NCBI GenBank assembly: GCA_013215905.1
Contig: JABSQI010000053.1
Location: 1-8,763 of the forward strand
Direction: 5' to 3'
From: Legionellales bacterium
GTDB lineage: Bacteria > Pseudomonadota > Gammaproteobacteria > PIVX01
Length of the DNA: 8,763 bases
In this document: positions 6,490 through 8,763 of the stretch, in pieces
Layout: every line of letters begins with the position of its first letter
Numbering within the stretch: position 1 is the stretch's first letter
The notes under the pieces: generated by a model
Database searches by the model: none
Seen by the model: only the letters and a program-made list of their open reading frames with translations
Told to the model about the DNA's origin: nothing
Translations under genes and position numbers: made by a program

Positions 6490-7305
6490 ATGAGTTTATT
6501 AAAAGATAAAGTAATAATCATTACTGGTTCAACAAGAGGTATTGGTCGATCAATTGCTCTGAGGTTTGCTAAAGAGAAAGCCAAAATTGTTGTAGTTGGT
6601 AAGTCGGCAGAAGAGCATCCTAAGTTACCTGGAACTATATATTCTGTTGCTGATGAGGTTACGAAATTAGGCGGGATCTCCTTGCCAATACAAGCTGATC
6701 TAAGAGAAGAAAATCAGATTTCTAATATAATCAATCAAACTATTACTGAGTTTGGGAAAATAGATATATGTGTAAATAACGCTTCTGCATTATGTCTTGA
6801 TGATATAGAGAAATTATCTATAAAAAAATGGGACTTAATGCATAAAATTAATGTCAGGAGTACATTTCTTATGTCAAAGCTTTGTTTGCCATATCTAAAA
6901 AAATCTTCTATCCCAAATATACTAAATATTTCACCTCCTATAAATTTGGATCCAAAGTGGCTGAGTAGCTATTTAGGTTATACTATATCAAAGTATGGAA
7001 TGAGTCTTTGTACTTTAGGGATGTCAACTGCATTTCAAAAACATAGAATTAGAGTTAACTCCTTATGGCCAAAAACTACGATTGCAACTTCTGCTATCAA
7101 ATACAATTTTTCAGAAACAGTGCTGAAAGCAAGTAGAGTCCCAGAAATTATGTCTGATGCAGCCTTTACGATTATAACTCATTTAGATAAATCGGGGGTC
7201 TTTTACATTGATGAAGAAGTACTTTTATCTATAGGAATTAAAGATTTTTCTAAGTATTTATATGATCCAAGTATAGATTTGTTAACTCCTGATTTATATA
7301 TATGA
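6490..7305 (+). CDS. Short-chain dehydrogenase/reductase, HSDL2-like
   Basis: Classical-fold NAD(P)-dependent oxidoreductase, 271 residues; the substrate is unknown. The sequence closely follows the SDR part of HSDL2 (hydroxysteroid dehydrogenase-like 2): the K-S-A-E-E-H-P-K-L-P-G-T-I-Y segment (38-51), NISPPINLDPKW (146-157), YTISKYGMS (164-172) and SLWPKT (191-196) are its signatures. The cofactor loop is TGSTRGIG (12-19), with Asp70 before LR and NNAS at 96-99. The active site is Asn121, Ser148, Tyr164 and Lys168, all present, so the enzyme should be active. It lacks the SCP2 lipid-binding domain found in eukaryotic HSDL2. Lys38 in the second-strand region may favour NADP, though this is uncertain. 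No Shine-Dalgarno site is seen; it starts 12 bases after the 78-residue gene, and reinitiation is plausible. It ends the cluster, before a hairpin at 7321-7345. Confidence 0.93.
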   Translation: MSLLKDKVIIITGSTRGIGRSIALRFAKEKAKIVVVGKSAEEHPKLPGTIYSVADEVTKLGGISLPIQADLREENQISNIINQTITEFGKIDICVNNASALCLDDIEKLSIKKWDLMHKINVRSTFLMSKLCLPYLKKSSIPNILNISPPINLDPKWLSSYLGYTISKYGMSLCTLGMSTAFQKHRIRVNSLWPKTTIATSAIKYNFSETVLKASRVPEIMSDAAFTIITHLDKSGVFYIDEEVLLSIGIKDFSKYLYDPSIDLLTPDLYI

Positions 7306-7320
7306 CTCTATAATATTAGT

Positions 7321-7345
7321 AAAATTTAATTATCTTAAATTTTTT
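7321..7345 (+). terminator. AT-rich hairpin with T run after the dehydrogenase gene
   Basis: A perfect 9-bp inverted repeat (7321-7329 and 7335-7343, 5-base loop) begins 15 bases after the dehydrogenase stop and runs into six T's (7340-7345). Geometry and place fit an intrinsic terminator for the 5256-7305 cluster. The stem has only A-T pairs, so it would be weak, and such repeats can occur by chance here. Confidence 0.45.
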
Positions 7346-7472
7346 AAGCAAGGTCAGCTTTTAATATAGTTGCGTGCTATTGCTAAGGCTTTGTAGTAGT
7401 AAATAAAAATAGAATAAATACAATGATAACTAGAATAAAAGTGAATATAGAATAATATTGTGTTTACTAATG

Positions 7473-7478
7473 TATAAT
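7473..7478 (+). promoter_or_regulatory. -10 element for the SemiSWEET gene
   Basis: A perfect TATAAT lies 34 bases before the ATG at 7513, in the context ATG-TATAAT-T also seen at the yccA promoter. No good -35 hexamer is found 16-18 bases upstream. Transcription would start near 7485. The rest of the 7346-7472 gap shows no gene or RNA that I can recognise. Confidence 0.42.
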
Positions 7479-7512
7479 TGCAGCTCTTTAATGAAAATAG
7501 GAATCATTGATA

Positions 7513-7776
7513 ATGTTAGATTATAAAATTATTGGATATTTAGCTGCAATATGTACAACTATCTCTTTCTTGCCACAAGTTATATATTGCTTTAAAACAC
7601 GCTCAACAGGAGATATCTCTTTATCAATGTATAGTGTATTTAACGTAGGTATTTCTTTATGGTTGATCTATGGTATAAGCCTGGGTGATTACCCTATGAT
7701 AATTGCAAATACAATCACATTGTTTTTTACAGTACCAATTTTAATGCTTAAATGCAAGAATAATTTTAATTTATAA
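7513..7776 (+). CDS. SemiSWEET sugar transporter (MtN3/PQ-loop family)
   Basis: Small inner-membrane protein with one triple-helix bundle that works as a homodimer to move sugars down their gradient. With the ATG at 7513 it is 87 residues, the usual SemiSWEET length. Three hydrophobic helices lie at about 4-26, 37-55 and 61-80. The PQ motif is at 21-22 (SFLPQV), followed by KTRSTGDIS, the cytoplasmic loop typical of the family. Trp50 and Asn66 match the conserved pocket Trp and Asn of SemiSWEETs, with Tyr53-Gly54 and Pro61 also as expected. AGGAA lies nine bases upstream of this ATG; an in-frame TTG at 7507 is too close to it. The gene stands alone behind its own -10 element. In a host-associated bacterium it could serve uptake of host sugar, which is inference. 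Confidence 0.93.
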   Translation: MLDYKIIGYLAAICTTISFLPQVIYCFKTRSTGDISLSMYSVFNVGISLWLIYGISLGDYPMIIANTITLFFTVPILMLKCKNNFNL

Positions 7777-7777
7777 A

Positions 7778-7801
7778 ATACCAATTTAAAAAAATTAGTA
7801 T
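7778..7801. terminator. Hairpin between the convergent SemiSWEET and glycosylase genes
   Basis: A 10-bp inverted repeat with one imperfect pair (7778-7787 and 7792-7801, AAAA loop) starts two bases after the SemiSWEET stop. In the minus-strand transcript the imperfect pair becomes a U-G wobble and is followed by a U-rich tail. It could end transcription from one or both sides, but the low GC makes it weak. Confidence 0.35.
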
Positions 7802-7878
7802 AGACTTGATAAAATTTATTTTGTAATTCTGATATAAATAATAGGAATAATATATAATTTTGTCTAAGTAAAGTCTGA

Positions 7879-8526
7879 TTATACATCGATTATATTATAA
7901 TCAATGCCTTCAACATAATTCTTCTTTCTTGTAGGATCACTAGTACAATATTTAGCAAAATCTAGGTGGATGAATCTGTACATCAAGTGTTCGTCCCTAC
8001 CTTTTGGGATCCCCAATCTCTTAGTTTGGATAATTTGTTTAGGGGTATTATCTGAATCTTCTATATAAAAAGAATTTTTGCAGAATGTTTTTTGATCCCA
8101 TTCTGTTAATTTAATATTTAATGATTTGCATAACAAGGTTTGTCCAGAGCAAAGTTTATTAGGATCTCTCCTTTTACTATTAATAGGATTATTAGATTGC
8201 ATAATTTGAATAGATTCTGTTGAACATCTATAAGGATATCCGGATTTGATCAAAACGGCATTACCGCGCCCTTTACAGCTTATATTTAAAGAGTCCTTAC
8301 CTCGTGCATAATACATATAGATAGTTCCTGGTGGCATAAAAAGCCCTTTTTTCTTCATGGAAAAACCTAATGATGCATGGCTTGCTTTATCTATGATATC
8401 GTAAGCTTCTGTTTCTATTATCAAACTGGATAACCACATTTTATTATGTAGAATTTTAATCCTTTTTCCTAATAAATATATAGCGCACTCAACTGGAGGT
8501 TTATTAAAATCTTTGGGTTTAAGCAT
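7879..8526 (-). CDS. mpg: DNA-3-methyladenine glycosylase, AAG/MPG family
   Basis: Base-excision-repair enzyme that removes alkylated purines such as 3-methyladenine and hypoxanthine. The 215 residues fit a bacterial AAG-type protein (usually about 190-220). Key residues are visible: IIETEAY at 36-42, in which Glu40 corresponds to the water-activating Glu125 and Tyr42 to the base-stacking Tyr127 of human AAG; His50 in KASHAS (equivalent to His136); the GLFMPPGTIYMYYARG block (61-76) with the intercalation-loop region; and DSLNISCKG (78-86) with Asn81. Then come LIKSGYP (92-98) and CSGQTLLCKSL (about 126-136), the conserved G-P/S-G-x-L-C-like region. The ATG at 8526 gives an N-terminus that fits bacterial homologues; the Shine-Dalgarno (GAAG) is weak. 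It converges with the SemiSWEET gene. Nothing suggests inactivation. Confidence 0.94.
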   Translation of the reverse strand: MLKPKDFNKPPVECAIYLLGKRIKILHNKMWLSSLIIETEAYDIIDKASHASLGFSMKKKGLFMPPGTIYMYYARGKDSLNISCKGRGNAVLIKSGYPYRCSTESIQIMQSNNPINSKRRDPNKLCSGQTLLCKSLNIKLTEWDQKTFCKNSFYIEDSDNTPKQIIQTKRLGIPKGRDEHLMYRFIHLDFAKYCTSDPTRKKNYVEGIDYNIIDV

Positions 8527-8763
8527 AAAATAACTTCAATAATACTAGCATAGGGAAAATTATTCCATAAGGATATAATAAATATATCTTTATAACAATT
8601 CGTAAGTAATGTCTTAGATTACTGTAATTTTAAAAAAATAATTAATCATATATATCTATATATTGATATTTTTGTAGGAAATTAAATAAAGAACAATTAC
8701 AAATCTAGATAAATTGCCTTAAAATGTAACTAACCTCAAATAAAAACTACAAATACAGGATTA

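Noticed and set aside
7689..7886. Minus-strand open frame across the SemiSWEET 3' end
   Set aside because: It overlaps a clear SemiSWEET gene and the convergent gap, and has no motif.
8648..8663. AT-alternating inverted repeat upstream of the glycosylase gene
   Set aside because: It is a low-complexity TA run whose symmetry is trivial; it has no terminator tail and no clear promoter link.

Overview
The window is AT-rich (roughly 30% GC by eye), with densely packed intron-free genes in both orientations, Shine-Dalgarno-like sites, a sigma70-type promoter, one GTG start, and stops that are TAA (eight genes) or TGA (two). This is bacterial DNA. The YccA-like, E. coli-type beta-carbonic anhydrase and MltA proteins look proteobacterial, most like gammaproteobacteria. 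The low GC suggests a host-associated or endosymbiotic lineage. The taxon is an inference from remembered protein similarity, not from a search.

The most striking feature is the left end. Bases 1-20 are exactly (C4A4)2C4, the 20-bp double-stranded telomere of macronuclear chromosomes in Oxytricha and Stylonychia (Euplotes uses the same repeat, but longer). It joins bacterial sequence directly. Either a fragment of a bacterial symbiont was capped by ciliate telomerase, or the junction is a library or assembly chimera. The genes are not adapted to a hypotrich nuclear code: they end in TAA, which Oxytricha and Stylonychia read as glutamine.

Layout. 1-20: telomere. 21-146: very AT-rich DNA and the unclear 5' end of a small MscS-type channel gene (147-785, +), which may carry a frameshift. 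787-2088 (-): CNNM/CBS/CorC-HlyC membrane protein. 2382-3014 (-): beta-carbonic anhydrase. 3123-3800 (-): YccA-like Bax-inhibitor-1 membrane protein with a strong promoter. 3892-5076 (-): lytic transglycosylase MltA. A divergent control region follows. 5256-7305 (+): a three-gene cluster of an unrecognised coiled-coil protein, an overlapping unrecognised 78-residue protein and an HSDL2-like short-chain dehydrogenase, ending in an AT-rich hairpin. 7513-7776 (+): SemiSWEET sugar transporter. 7879-8526 (-): AAG/MPG-family DNA-3-methyladenine glycosylase. 8527-8763: no gene seen.

Most genes are housekeeping or cell-envelope functions (osmotic safety valve, ion transport, CO2/bicarbonate conversion, FtsH-related membrane quality control, murein turnover, sugar transport, alkylation repair). 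I see no defence system, transposon, CRISPR array or RNA gene. The novelty lies in the ciliate telomere on bacterial DNA and in the uncharacterised coiled-coil gene pair.
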